From assembly GCF_030272615.1 (NCBI RefSeq), contig NW_026728903.1:329501-393500 (forward strand): a DNA stretch of 64,000 bases, read 5' to 3'. A model generated the notes under the pieces. It was not told the DNA's origin. It ran no database searches and worked only from the letters and a program-made list of their open reading frames with translations. This stretch comes from Cryptomeria japonica. Lineage: Eukaryota > Streptophyta > Pinopsida > Cupressales > Cupressaceae. Shown piece by piece: positions 10,591-22,618 of the stretch; position 1 is the first letter of the stretch, and every line of letters begins with the position of its first letter. The position numbers and the translations under genes were made by a program.

Positions 10591-11805
10591 TAGTCATATG
10601 ACACTACATGAATATGGAAGATAAAGTACATAAAAGTAAATATTCATGAAAAAGGATATATCCACAAGTTATCAGACAAAGCCCCCAGTGGTATCTGTAG
10701 TACATAGTTAGGAGCCGCACCCTACAAAACCACATGTTTGATAAAATCACAAAATCACCTAAATACTTACTAAGGAAGGTGATGAAAATTCAAGGGTAGC
10801 TATATGCCCCCCCCTATTTCGACTTGCTAATTTTAGTGAGTTGAAATAGGGTATCATGTTTACCACATCGAATTGTGAAAGAAGATTGATGACAAATGCT
10901 CACAAGAAGATTTGATATAAGATCAAAAGCTAATGGAGAATCATTTGGTAAGAAGGAGGAATAAACATCAATTCCAACACAAAAAAGAGTGTGGGGATTT
11001 GAGAGCTCTCTAACATAAGATGAAAGATTTAAATGGAAACAAATGTAAGAGATGTAATCCAAAAATGCAACTCCATAAAGGAAATTAGAAAATAATGGAG
11101 GATTGAAATGACATCAAAGAGAGATTATTTATAGCAACACTCTTATAAATAAGGCAAGATATCCTCATCAAGGACATGCATGTTCACAAAATAGAAGGGT
11201 TTATTATAAAAGATATTACTCAATGAAGAAAATAAATTGATGAATGATCAAAGACTTCCAACACCAAGGATGAGGTATCAATTAAGGATATGTACTTAAG
11301 ATCCCTATTAGGGATGCTTGTTCCAATATGTGAGAAGGAATTCAAATATGAATACAAATCTGCAATCAATAAGAAATCCTTATAGAAGACACTACTTCAC
11401 AAAGGGGAAATTTTAATCTTAAGAAGGAAACATGTTTGGAACCACTCTTTCCCCCCATATAAATAGGGAAAAGAGATGAGATAGAAATAGGCTATTATAT
11501 TGCTTCCAAAAGTATGATTGCACGTGAAATTGTACCATCATGAATGAAAATCAGCCCCTAGTAAGTGAGTTGCCAATGTCACATATTAATGATGACCAAC
11601 ATAATAGCCATTAATGTTATTTAAAGACATGATATATTGGATGAGGTATTTGAATATGACAACTTAAATGCTCTACTATAAGTGATATTAAAAAAATTTA
11701 TAAGTTGATGAATGTTTAAAAATCTTTAGAGAGAGAAAAGTTTGTAGGAGAAGAATAGGCCACTAAGTCATACATTTCTTGCACACAAGAAATCTTAGGA
11801 GAGGG
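10591..11805 (-). other. 3' non-coding region of element E
   Basis: AT-rich with no pol-like ORF. The 82-codon minus-strand frame at 10814-11062 has no recognisable domain. This segment is continuous with 26417 onward once copia A is set aside. Confidence 0.6.
10812..10851. repeat. 19-bp hairpin in E's 3' region
   Basis: Arm CCCTATTTCGACTTGCTAA (10812-10830), loop TT, arm TTAGTGAGTTGAAATAGGG (10833-10851). The arms pair with three mismatches, all transitions. Confidence 0.8.
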
Positions 11806-11810
11806 ATAAG

Positions 11811-12877
11811 TGTTAGGACCTGGGAGGCAACTGAGAGGGGGGGTGAATCAGTTGTCTATTAATTTCATCTCAAATATAACTTAATCAAACATGATACTTA
11901 ATACCGGTAAACCAAACTTAATGTTGGTTGATAGATTGATGGTTAGTATTAATACCGATGAAGCTTAATGCATAAAATAGAAATAGAAACAACATCCACA
12001 ACTCATAACATAGAGATTTGTATGTGGAAACTCTATAAGGGAAAAAACCACAATGGGAAACCTTACCCACATTCACATGATACTACTGCAGATAGTATGT
12101 GTATACAAATGGGGTCTGCACATGCAGAAAGGCCAACCGCCTAGAGCTCACTGCTCAATCACAAAATAGGAGTCACACTGACTACAATTGGATGGTTAGA
12201 TCCAATGATAATGTACTACTCAAAGTAGCATCTCCAATGTTGGATTCAGTACCAATTAAGCTCTGATAATCACCTTCAAACCTTCCTTAACCTTCTCTAT
12301 GGTCTGCTCATATGATCTTTAATATTCGCACATTCCATGTTATAATACCATATACCATGCATCGTTATATTCACCTTTTTTATCTCACAAATGAGATCTT
12401 ACATATATACCAAAATCTAAGACCAAATGTGTGGGTTGGCTCACTAATAATATTACAATTAAATCAATTACAAATAAGTCAAGATGTGATGTATCATGTT
12501 GGCTCAATACATTTACAACAATGTCCAATCAATAAATCATCTCCATAACGTGTCATGTTGATCTGGAATAGATAATGCACACTGGTCCATAAACTAGACC
12601 AATTTGCTGGTAATAGCAAATATGTCAACCTGATTAGACCAATAACCAAAATACCAAAACCAAGTATCCAAACCATGTCTTCGACATAACCAAGTGATCT
12701 CCAGATGGTAACAAGTCATCCTTAGTATAGGTGAACAATATAACTTATCGGTGAACAATATACTAGTGACTATGCATAAGTCACTGAACATGTTAGTTCA
12801 ACATAATCATAGATCTCCAGAAGGATAAGTGTTGACATCAATGACAAAACTAATGCAACACATCCATAATACCAAAA
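11811..12877 (-). repeat. 3' LTR of copia A
   Basis: 1,067 bp, beginning TGTTAGGACC on the plus strand and ending ...ATAATACCAAAA (the CA end is mutated). It aligns throughout with 25368-26411, including the motifs ATACCGGTAAACCAAACTTA and GTGTTGACATCAATGACAAA. Confidence 0.93.
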
Positions 12878-13054
12878 ATATCCCCTTTTGGCATTGATGG
12901 CAACACTAGATGAAAAAACATCTAAGTGCCAAAAACAGAATACCAAAAACCAAAAACCAACAATCTCCATAATAGATCAATACTAGAAATCAAAACCAAA
13001 ATACAGAGAGTATATGTCTCTCCCCCATTGAATAATCTTTCCCCCTAGGATAAT
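12878..13054 (-). other. Polypurine tract and 3' leader fragment of copia A
   Basis: ATATCCCCTTTTGGCATTGATGG directly follows the LTR. Its minus strand is the purine-rich plus-strand primer typical of plant copia elements (compare TCTCCCCCTTTGGCATTGATG in copia B). The rest is non-coding 3' UTR that continues at 20945 beyond F. Confidence 0.8.
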
Positions 13055-13059
13055 GTTTC

Positions 13060-14646
13060 TGATGGGAATGGGTATGGGATAGACTAGCCTAGTCTATGCT
13101 CTTTGATCCTTTCCTTGCATCACTAGGTGTTCTAACCACATCCTAGGGTCTCTAGGACTTCCCTTACTTGTGTAATCCCCTAAAATTTCCCAATCCACCC
13201 ACCAACAACTTGTAATACTTCTCCTAAGGTCTCACCTACTCATGAGATTCAAAAGAACCCTTATTTAGGCTAATAAGGGTTTGGCTTGTCCTACACCTTC
13301 TTAGGTCCTAGCAAGGATAGGATAGGTCTTAGACATGGTTTTCCATCCATTCATGTGCCCCCAGGAGGTTTTAACCTTCCGTTTCCTTACCGATCTCACT
13401 ATTTTGCTTTTTTTCCTACAAAATAGGGCTACAACGAATGTGCCCAATTAGGCCTCTATTCCGGACTTTTAGGGCTCCCTCTTGCAAACAATGCACACAC
13501 TTGTGAATCTTCCCAAAAGGAATACTAATTATTTGTCAAGGGCTCAAATATTTTCCTATTTTTGGGCCTCCAAGTGTTCGTACACTACCCTAGGTGAATT
13601 TTGGAGTTTTTGAGGGTTTTTACAAGGGTTTTAAGGCCTGTCTGGGTCACAGTGATGGTTTGGTGTTCTTACAACCTTGTCTATATTTGTGGAAGCTCCT
13701 CCTTCTCACCACTAGTTTTCCACACACCCCTCTACAACTCCTCCAAAGGGTGCATCCTCCTCTGACCTTCCTTTCTCTCTCAGACCTTTGCAACCTTAAT
13801 GCTTCCTAGTTGGGCACTATCCAGTCTCGCCTAGGAGTGGGTCTTTGGATGGCTTCCCTACATCTTCAAGGGCCCTACTTTCTCTAAGGTAATGTATAGG
13901 GTCTACACTCCTATTCCCCATGGTTTCATGGTGATTCCACAATGGGGATAGGAGTTGTCAACCCATTGACACAAAACAGTCCAAAACTAGACAGTGAAAG
14001 AGTGTTTTAAAAAATATTTACAAAGGACTCAAAACCTGCACAACACACTAAAACTAATTTCTCAAAATGGAAGAGTAAACACAACACAAAGCTCTCAACA
14101 TATTTTAGTCTACAAAACAATCCGTTATCACTCTTTGATGCTCCATTTGTGTCGATTGGCAACAAAATTACAGTCACAGTCAAGGTCTCTTTTCTTGGTC
14201 CATGCAAAAACTAACATCCAACACATCATTTTAGGGCTTGTAACAATATATAGTATTGTTTCCTCAGTTTGTGTGCCAAAATTAGGGTTCTCCATGCTAA
14301 ACTAAGGTTTTTGACCTATTAGGTGGAAAAGTTGCTTGACAACTTTGAAAAGTTGTCATGCAACTTTTTGCAACTTTTGAGCAACTTTTGAAATGTTGCT
14401 TTTCTTGACTCCTAGGCCTACATTGGGCTATCATATGGACACCACCATGCTAAAAGGACCCCAAACTCATCAATGGGACACATACCCTCTCCTCCACAAG
14501 AAACCTTAGCCAAGACTTGAGAACCTACGACCTAAATAAGACCAATGAGCTCATGCCTCTTATTACATTTACAATGGCTTCTTAAAGAAGCAAAACACCA
14601 ACAAAAACCAAAAGGAGGATGACCTTAGAAGGGTGCTCCTACACCA
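13060..14646 (-). repeat. 3' LTR of chromovirus F
   Basis: 1,587 bp, starting TGATGGGAATGGGTATGGG and ending CTCCTACACCA. It carries two strong hairpins, ATAGACTAG/CTAGTCTAT (13079-13097) and a 15-bp stem at 14332-14363, both retained in the other LTR. Confidence 0.95.
14332..14363. repeat. 15-bp hairpin in F's 3' LTR
   Basis: TTGCTTGACAACTTT, loop GA, AAAGTTGTCATGCAA: one mismatch in 15. More CAACTTTT/AAAGTTG copies continue to about 14405. The same structure is at 20613-20644. Confidence 0.85.
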
Positions 14647-14660
14647 TACTCCCCCTCTAC
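14647..14660 (-). other. Polypurine tract of chromovirus F
   Basis: The minus strand reads GTAGAGGGGGAGTA directly before the 3' LTR. This is the plus-strand primer site. Confidence 0.85.
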
Positions 14661-14667
14661 ACAAAAT

Positions 14668-16148
14668 TAAGGAACTAGGGGAGAAATGAGAGCTGGGTCA
14701 GTACCAAGTTTCTTGAACCTGCTCTCTTCAACCCAAGTGGCTTCAGACTCAGGTTGACCTGCCCATTTCACCAAGTGTTCCATGTAGACCTAGTGTCTAG
14801 TAGACTTTTTCACCCTTGAATCCAAGATCTCCTCTGCTATGGGCTACTTCATTTGAGGTAAGGCATTCACATCCAAGTCCTGCAGTACCTTGGCTTGATT
14901 CTCAGTTTGCCCTGCTATTTCACCCTTGTATAATATCAGATCAACAACATTAAAGACTGGTGATATAGCCAAATCTGAAGGAAGATCAACCTTGTAGGCA
15001 TTCTCACCATATTTTGACAGAATTCTACAAGGTCCTACCCTCTTCATTTGTAGTTTAGTAGGCTTTCCGCTTTGCATTCTAGCTTTGCTCAGATGGACCA
15101 TCACATAGTCACCCACTTTGAATTGAACCTCTCTCCTTTTCTCATCCACTATAGCTTTCAGTTTTTGAGTAGACTCTAGGATGGCTCTCTTGACCTGTTC
15201 TTGGACTTCCTTGATGGTTTGGGTGAAGTCCTCTACTTGCCCACTCTTCATCTCCATGGAACCAAGTTCTCTTAGTTCACACACTCCCCTTAGATGTCTA
15301 CCATAGACAACCTCAAAAGGACTCCTTCTAGTGGTCCTATTTACACTGTCATTGTAGGCATACTCTGCTTGTTGAATGACTAGATCCCATTTCTGCCCAT
15401 ACTCCTTGGTTAGACACCTCAACAAGTTGCCTAACACCCTATTAATGACTTTAGTTTGACCATCAGTTTATGGATGGTAAGCTAAGCTATATGATAAATT
15501 GGTCCCTAGTCTTTTCCATAAGGTTTTCCAAAAATGGCCCATGAACTTGTTGTCCCTATCTGAAACAATACTTAGTGGGAGTCCATGAATCCTTACAATC
15601 TCCTTAAAGAAGAGATGTGAAACATAGCTAGCATCATGAGTAGTTTTACATGGAATGAAATGGCTCATCTTAGAAAACCTGTCTACTACCACATAGATGC
15701 TATCCATACCTATCTTTGTCTTGGGGAGTCCTACTACAAAGTCCATGCTCACACACTCCCAAGGCCTATTTGGGACCAGTAATGGCTGATAGAGGCCTAC
15801 ATTACTTGACCCTCCTTTGGCTCTTTGACACACACCACACTGCTCCACATAGCTTCTCACATCCCTTGGCAATCTAGGCCAATAGTAGTACCTCTGTACT
15901 AGATCCAAGGTTTTATTGATCCCAAAGTGTCCACTTAGACTACCATTGTGTTTCTCTTGTATGAGATTTTCTCTCATGGATCCTCTAGGCACACATAACT
16001 GATTACCTTTGAACAAGAGACCACTTTGAAGAGTGTATTCTGCATACTCACCATGAAAATGATTCTCAAACTCCTTGAAGACCTTGTAGGCTGATGAGAA
16101 GTCTTCATCTACTTCATAGAGGTCCTTGAAACCTTCTATTCCTATGCT
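14668..16148 (-). pseudogene. Integrase and chromodomain region of chromovirus F
   Basis: This region would insert the cDNA into the genome and steer it to chromatin. After a stop at 16149-16151 the same frame gives the HHCC zinc domain (HFGINKTL...CGVCQRAKG, about 15800-15930) and the integrase core with its two aspartates (DFVVGLPKTK and SIVSDRDNKF). The third catalytic residue, normally Glu in the TDGQTE motif, is Lys here (15450-15452). A nonsense codon at 15468-15470 splits the core. A C-terminal GDYVMVHLSK...GPCRIL segment follows, then a stop at 14844-14846, and then a chromodomain (ILDSRVKKS ... EHLVKWAGQPESEATWVEES) with one more stop. The polyprotein ends at TAA 14668-14670. Confidence 0.92.
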
Positions 16149-17631
16149 CTACAATTGTAACTCTTGGGCAATCAACAACTTTCTGCTTAAAGCATCTGCC
16201 ACCTTGTTGAGTTGCCCCTTTTTATGCTTAATGGTAAAGGTAAAGGATTGGAGGTATTCCATCCATTTCAAATGTCTATTGCTAAGCTTCTCTTGAGTGT
16301 TAATGTAACTCAAAGCCTGGTTATCTATGAACACCACAAATTCCTTTGGGAGAAGGTAATGCCTCCACTTTTTGAGAGACTGAACTAGTGCATACAACTC
16401 TAGGTCATAGGCTGAGTACTTCTTCTTTGCTTCATTAAGCTTCTCACTGAAAAATGCCACAGGCCTTCCCTCTTGACTCAATACACCCCCTATTGCAATT
16501 CCACTTGCATCACACTCCAATGTGAATAGTTTGTCCAAAGTAGGTAAGAGTAGGATGGGTTTTGTGGCTACTTCTTGCTTCAATAATTGGAATGCTTTAT
16601 CAGCTTGTTTAGTCCATTTGAACTTAGCTTTAAGGCCTCCTTTTATGGTGTCAAGTACTAGTGCACATATACCACTGAAGTTCTTCACAAACTTTCTATA
16701 GAATTGGGCTAAACCATGGAAACTCCTAACTTCAGTCCTTGATTTAGGGGCAAGCCAATTCAAGATTGCCTCCACTTTTCTTGGATCCATCTTCAAGGTT
16801 CCCTTAGACACCACAAATCCCAAGTAGACCAACTCTTGCTTCAAAAAGTCACACTTCTCTAAGTTGATTGCCAACTTCTCTTCATGCAACCTCTCTAGGA
16901 CTAACCTCAGATGTTCTAGGTGCTCCTCTTTGGTTATGCTATAGATGAGTATGTCATCTAAGTACACCACCACAAACCTATTTGTGAAGTCCTTTAACAC
17001 CTCATTCATCAACCTCATGAAGGTTCTTGGGGCATTGGTGAGTCCAAATGGCATCACAAGCCATTCATACAACCCTTCTATGGTCTTAAAAGTGGTCTTC
17101 CACTCATCACCCTCCTTAATTATAATATGATGATAACCACTTTTAAGGTCCAACTTGGTAAAATACATGGCACCTCCTAAACAGTCCATCAAATCCTCTA
17201 TTCTAGGAATGGGAAATATGTACCTTATGGTGATCCTATTGATTGCCCTTGAATCAGTGCAAAGTCTCCACTTTCCTCCCTTCTTTGATGCTAGCACTAC
17301 CAGGACTGTACATGGGCTGATGCTCTTCTTGATCAGTCCTTGATCCAACAACTCCTGCACTTGCCTTGCCACCTCCTTATTTTGGTCAGGTGTGAGATTA
17401 TATGTAGCTTTATTGGGTAGGGATGCACTGGGAACAAAGTCTATTTGATGGCTAATAGACCTTCTTGGTGGAAGTGTTGCAGGTGCTCCATCACTCACTA
17501 TGTCCTTATACTCTTGCAACATTTGCTTCACCTCCTTGGGTACCTCTGTCTGCAACTTTTCTTCCTCCTCCTTTGGCTTCACAAAGATGGCACACCTCGC
17601 TGTCTCCTCCTCATGTAGTGTAAGAACTCTT
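16149..17631 (-). pseudogene. Reverse transcriptase and RNase H of chromovirus F
   Basis: The frame is open from 17582 to 16149 (477 residues, no ATG at its start). In-frame homology extends upstream to about 17631 (ARCAIFVKPK), where a frameshift separates it from gag-protease. The reverse transcriptase shows WRLCTDSRAIN, FTKLDLKSGYH, MPFGLTNAP and the catalytic YLDD (16953-16964). RNase H shows LECDASGIAIGGVL, AYDLELYALVQSLKKWRHYL and the FIDNQAL motif. The domain order and the lack of an extra RNase H fit chromoviruses. This is the best-preserved pol segment in the window: its motifs are intact, but it lacks a start and is out of frame with gag. Confidence 0.94.
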
Positions 17632-19300
17632 TACCAGTATTTAGTAGGACACTAGGTGTTCTTGAGGTTCCCTCATCATTCTCTATCAGAGACTGAATCT
17701 TAAAGGTTCTACTATCCTTCTTGAAGGAAATGGAGTTCTCCTCTCCATCATAGATCACCTTCCTATCAAATTGCCAGGGTCTACCTAGCAGTATATGATA
17801 GGCATCCATGGGTAACACATCACAAAGGATCTTATCCTTGTATCCTCCAATAGAGAACTCTACCCAAGTCTCTTCATTGACAAGCACACTCTGCTCTTGA
17901 TTCAACCATGTCACCTTGTAAGAGCTAGTGTGGGGTATCCTTGTGAGTTTCAACTTCTTGGCTGCCTCATCTGATATGATGTTATCAGTTGACCTTGAAT
18001 CAACTATCACCTTGCAAACTTTACCAAGGATCTTGCATCTCACCCTAAACAATTCTCTCCTATGCTTAGGTTCATCCTTAACCGGCTGTCTTATCAAGAC
18101 TCTATTGAACATCAGATTTTCTCCAATCTCTAATTCAATATGGTCCACCTCAGGTGTCTTGCTTCTTGATGTGTCTTCATGGGCATAAGCAACCCTTTTT
18201 CCACTGTTTGATGATGTAGGCTTGTCAGGGCATCTATAGGCTGGGTGTCCCAATCGACCACAATTGTAGCATTTCATGGTTGCAAAGTAGGAACTACTCC
18301 TGCTAGTACCTCTACCCCTATTTGGCCCCCCTTGTGCACCTCTACCTTGAGAATGACCTCCTCTAAGGGTGGTCTCACTATTATGCTTAATCAACTTGGA
18401 CTCTCCTTGATTCCTTTGTTCACTTGTCTTGCTTTGGTAACCACCTCGGTGATTCATTTGATCTCTACCTCTGCCTCTACCCCTATTGTTAGAGTCTCCC
18501 TTCCTTTTGTTCCTCTCTTCTACCTTAGCAGCAAGCTGATGACACTTTTGGATAGTGTTAGGAGTCCATAGGCTTATCTCCTCTTGGATGTTCCACTTTA
18601 GACCACATAGATACCTAGCCACCTTGATGGATTCTTCTTCTTGGACTTTGGATCTAAGACAAAGCTTTTGAAACTCTTTTGTGTAGGAGGCCACATCAAG
18701 ATCCTTCTACTTTAATCCATGTCTCTTCTTATGAAGTTGGACTTCATAATCCTCGGGTAAGTAGTTCTCCTTGATCTTACTCACCATGGCCTTCCAATTG
18801 GCTATAGGTAGCTTTCCCATGCTAACTCTCTCTTCTTGCAAGTACTTCCACGATGTCAAGGTTGCTCCCTTTAGTCTAGATTTGGCAACCTTAACCTTTT
18901 GGGATTCTGTCACACCCTCACACTCAAAATGGTTCTCCATACCCTCAATCCATTCCATGACGGTGTCAATATCCATCCTTCCGCTAAATAGTGGCAATCC
19001 TTCAAAAGATTTTGGATTCAAAGCCTTTATGGCCTTTACAAAAGGTTCTTCATTGATTAAGGGGTTTGGTTCAGGTATGATATCATCAAGATCAATAAAT
19101 TTCTTGCCTTTGTCATTGGTGTCTGAACCCCAGAGTCCATGTGCCCACTGATCAACCACTTCTTCTAGCTTATTCCTTATCTCACTCATAGCATCTTCAA
19201 GGAGTCTATTTTTCTCCTTCTGCTCTTCTACCTCCCTAGCCAGCTCTGTATTAGTGACCATTATGTTCTCCCCTACTGATTCACCAAAATATAGAGACAT
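17579..19300 (-). pseudogene. Gag and protease of chromovirus F
   Basis: The start is ATG at 19300. Residues 1-197 (to 18707) include a Glu/Lys-rich coiled-coil-like start and the retrotransposon gag domain (MEWIEGMENHFECEGV..., WKAMVSKIKENYLPEDYEVQ). A TAG at 18707-18709 interrupts the frame, which continues as DVASYTKEFQKLCLRSKVQ. A basic RGRGRGR linker and a CCHC zinc knuckle (CYNCGRLGHPAYRC, about 18230-18275) follow. The protease has VIVDSRSTDNIIS, where the invariant Asp-Ser/Thr-Gly triad reads D-S-R: Gly is replaced by Arg, so catalysis should be lost. The flap-end ILLGRPW motif is present. The frame runs off at TGA 17579-17581, a few codons after the frameshift that should lead into pol. 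Confidence 0.93.
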
Positions 19301-19322
19301 GCACGGTCCACCAAATCTTTAA

Positions 19323-19337
19323 CTTGCTCTGATACCA
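19323..19337 (-). other. Primer binding site of chromovirus F
   Basis: The minus strand reads TGGTATCAGAGCAAG, three bases inside the 5' LTR end. It is complementary to the 3' end of plant initiator Met tRNA. Confidence 0.92.
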
Positions 19338-19340
19338 ATC

Positions 19341-20939
19341 TGATGGGAATGGGTATGGGATAGACTAGCCTAGTCTATGCTCTTTCATCCTTTCCTTGGA
19401 TCACTAGGTGTTCTAACCACACCCTAGGGTCTCTAGGAATTACCTTGCTTGTGGACTCCCCTGACCTTGCCCAATCCACCCACCAGCAACTTGTAATACT
19501 TCTCCTAAGGTCTCACCTACTCATGAGATTCAAAAGAACCCTTATTTAGGCTGATAAGGGTTTGGATTGTCCTACACTTTCTTAGTTCCTAGCAAGGATA
19601 GGACAGGTCTTAGACATGGTTTTCCATCCATTCATGTGCCCCCAAGAGGTTTTAACCTTCCGTTTCCTTACCGATCTCACTATTTTGCTTTTATTCCTAC
19701 AAAATAGGGCTACAAGGAATGTGCCCAATTAGGCCTCTATTCCAGACTTTTAGGGCTCCCTCTTGAAAATGATGCACACACTTGTGAATATTCCAAAAAG
19801 TAATACTAATCATTTGGAAAGGGCTCAAAGATTTTCCTATTTTTGGGCCTCCAAGTGTCCGTACACTTCCCTAGGTGAATTTTGGGGTTTTTGAGGGTTT
19901 TTACAAGGGTTTTAAGGCCTGCCTAGGTCACAGTGATGGTTTGGTGTTCTTACAACCTTGTCTAGATTGGTGGAAGCTCCTCCTTATAACTAATGGTGCT
20001 CCACACACCCCTCTACAACTCCTCCAAAGGGTGAATCCTCCTTTGACCTTCCTTGCTCTCTTAGACCTCTGCAACCTTAACCCTTCCTAGTTGGGCACTA
20101 TCCAGTCTTGCCTAGGAGTGGGTCTTTGGATGGCTTCCCTGCATCTTCAAGGGCCCTTCTTGCTCTAAGGTAATGTATTGGGTCTTCACTCCTATTCCCC
20201 ATGGTTTCATGGTGATTCCACAATGTGGATAGGAGTTGTCAACCCATTGACACAAAACAATCCAAAACTGGATAGTGAAAGAGTGTTTTACAAAATATTT
20301 ACAAAGGACTCAAAACCTGCACAACACACTAAAACTAATTGCTCAAAATGGAAGAGTAAACACAACACAAATCTCTCAACATAGTTTAGTCTTCAAAACA
20401 TTCCATTATCACTCTCTGATGCTCCATTTGTGCCGACTGGCAACAAAATTACAGTCACAGTGAAGGTCTCTTTTCTTGGGCTGTACAAAAACTAACATCC
20501 AACCCATCATTTTAGGGTTTGTAACAATATATAGTATCCTTTCCTTGGTCTATGTGCCAAAATTAGGGTTCTCCATGCTAAACTAAGGTTTTTGACCTAT
20601 TAGGTGGAAAAGTTGCTTGACAACTTTGAAAAGTTGTCATGCAACTTTTTGCAACTTTTGAGCAACTTTTGCAATATTGCTTTTCTTGACTCCTAGGCCT
20701 ACATTGGGCTATCCTATGGACACAACCATGCTAAAAGGACCCCAAACTCATCAATGGCACACATACCCTCTCCTCCACAAGAAACCTCAACCAAGGCTTG
20801 AGAACCTAGGACCTAAACTAGGACCTAAATAAGACCAATGAGCTCATGGCTCTTATTACATTTACAATGTCTTCTTAAAGAAGAAAAACACCAACAAAAA
20901 CCAAAAGGAGGATGACCTTAGAAGGGTGCTCCTACACCA
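19341..20939 (-). repeat. 5' LTR of chromovirus F
   Basis: 1,599 bp, colinear with 13060-14646. The hairpins at 19360-19378 (ATAGACTAG/CTAGTCTAT) and 20613-20644 are conserved. The divergence is scattered point changes. Confidence 0.95.
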
Positions 20940-20944
20940 GTTTC

Positions 20945-21158
20945 CTAAACACAAAGTTTTTCTATAGATATCTCTCCCCCTTTGACATCAAATTCCAAAG
21001 CAATACAAATACCAAAACATACAACCAATTCATATAACTAATTATAATAACCAATTGTTATAACCAACTACTCCCCCTAAGAAGTAGCTCTCCTCCATCA
21101 AAGCTAGAAAAAGGTTTCTCTATTAATTTCTGTTGGTTTGATGTCAATCTTCAATTGT
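20945..21158 (-). other. 3' UTR of copia A
   Basis: This continues from 13054 after removal of F and its duplicated GTTTC. It contains a second pyrimidine-rich stretch (CTCTCCCCCTTTGACATCAA), a feature also present in copia B near 35338. No ORF. Confidence 0.75.
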
Positions 21159-22618
21159 TTAAGTCTCTACCAGTGAGGGTATTACCCCAAGTTGCTCTCT
21201 GAGATATTCAAAGGTTTCCTTAGGCAAAGGCTTAGTAAAGATATCTGCAATCTTCTCTTTAGTATTCACATAAACCAATCTCACTTCTTTTGCTTCAACA
21301 TTCTCTTTCAAAAACTTATATTTGATAGAAACATGTTTAGTCTTAGAGTGAAATACCAGATTCTTTGATATATCAATTGTTGTTGAATTATCACATTAAA
21401 TGATTATAGGTTCTTTGCATTTTACCTTTATGTGCTTCGACATTTTCTTAATCCATAATACCTTAGTACAATTAGTTGTTTCTGCAACATATTCTAATTT
21501 TGTTGTTGATAATGGTGTATAACTCTGTTTCTTTCTCAACCATGAAATCAATCTGCTACCAAGAAAGAATACTCCACCAGTAGTTCTCTTTATGTCATCA
21601 ACATCTCCTATCCAATTTGCATCAGTGTATACACAAAAATCAAAATTTTCATCTTTAGGATACCATAAACCAAGATTTGTTGTGCCTCGTAGATACCGAA
21701 AAATCCTTTTCACTGTTGATTCATGATTTTCTTTAGGGTTACTCTGAAATCTTGAAACATTACTTACTGCATTCATTATATCAGGTCTTGTTTGTGTCAA
21801 ATACAGTAAACCTCCAATCATAGATTTGTATCTTGTCAAATTAACAAGAGTTGAATCATCCTTCAATGTTAATTTATCAGTTGTAGTCATAGGAGTACTT
21901 ACCGGTTTAGAGTTTTTCATACCAAATTTCTTCAGTGGTTCCTTAAAGTATTTTGTTTGACATATGAATATACCTTTATCAGTCTATGAGATCAGCAATC
22001 CTAAAAAATAATTTTATCTCTCAAATCATAGACATTTCAAATTCTTCCTGCATCTTATTAGCAAAGTCTTTACGCAATCCATCTTCTCCTCTAGAAATGA
22101 TATCATAAAAAAAAACTTCAATAACCAAGATGTCATCATTAGTCACTTTTAAATATAAGTTGTTGTCAGCATTACCTTTAGTGTAACCAAACTTCAGAAG
22201 ATATTTGTCCAATCTAGCATACCAAGCTCTAGGAGCTTGCTTTAATCCATACAAAGATTTCCTTAATTTGCAAACCTTATCTTTATTATCTATCAATGAA
22301 AATCCATCTAGTTGTTCAATGTAAACTTCCTCTTCAAGATCACCATTCAAGAAATGCACATTTTACATTCATTTGATATACTTTGTAGTTCTTATGTGCT
22401 AAAAATGCAAGAAATAATCTGACTGCCTCAATTCTAGCTACCGGTGCAAAGGTTTCATCATAGTCAACTCCCTCTTTTTGTGAGTATCCTTTGCATACTA
22501 ATCTTGCTTTGTTTCTGATTACCTTACCATCTTCATTAAGTTTCTTTCTAAATACCCATTTAGTTCCAATTACATTTTTGTCTTTAGGTCGGGGAACCAA
22601 TATCCATGTATTATTCTT
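21159..22618 (-). pseudogene. Reverse transcriptase and RNase H of copia A
   Basis: Starts with [19 protein letters not shown] near 22600 and continues with [20 protein letters not shown], then CKLRKSLYGLKQAPRAWYARL. Frames switch near 22350 and again near 22010. The catalytic YVDD box is lost: a run of T/A near 22107-22115 changes it to FFYD, so only one of the two aspartates remains. RNase H (YTDANWIGDVDD, SWLRKKQSYTPLSTTKLEYV) is readable from 21920. The polyprotein ends near TAA 21159-21161. Its place is 3' of integrase, as in all Ty1/copia elements. Confidence 0.9.

Larger units (their letters stand above)
13060..20939 (-). mobile_element. Ty3/gypsy chromovirus F, full-length but inactive
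   Basis: 7,880 bp. LTRs are 13060-14646 and 19341-20939 (TGATGGG...ACACCA). The 5-bp duplication GTTTC is perfect (13055-13059 and 20940-20944). The primer site TGGTATCAGAGCAAG (minus, 19323-19337) matches the initiator Met tRNA. The polypurine tract is at 14647-14660. The coding order gag, protease, RT, RNase H, integrase, chromodomain places it in the chromovirus branch. It is inside copia A and so is the youngest event of this nest. It carries a frameshift near 17620-17640 and at least five premature stops. Confidence 0.96.

Noticed and set aside
11455-11470. TATAAATAGGG as a gene promoter
   Set aside because: It lies in E's 3' non-coding region on the strand opposite the element, with no ORF downstream.
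17928-18571. Plus-strand ORFs opposite F's gag-protease
   Set aside because: These are antisense shadows of the minus-strand polyprotein.
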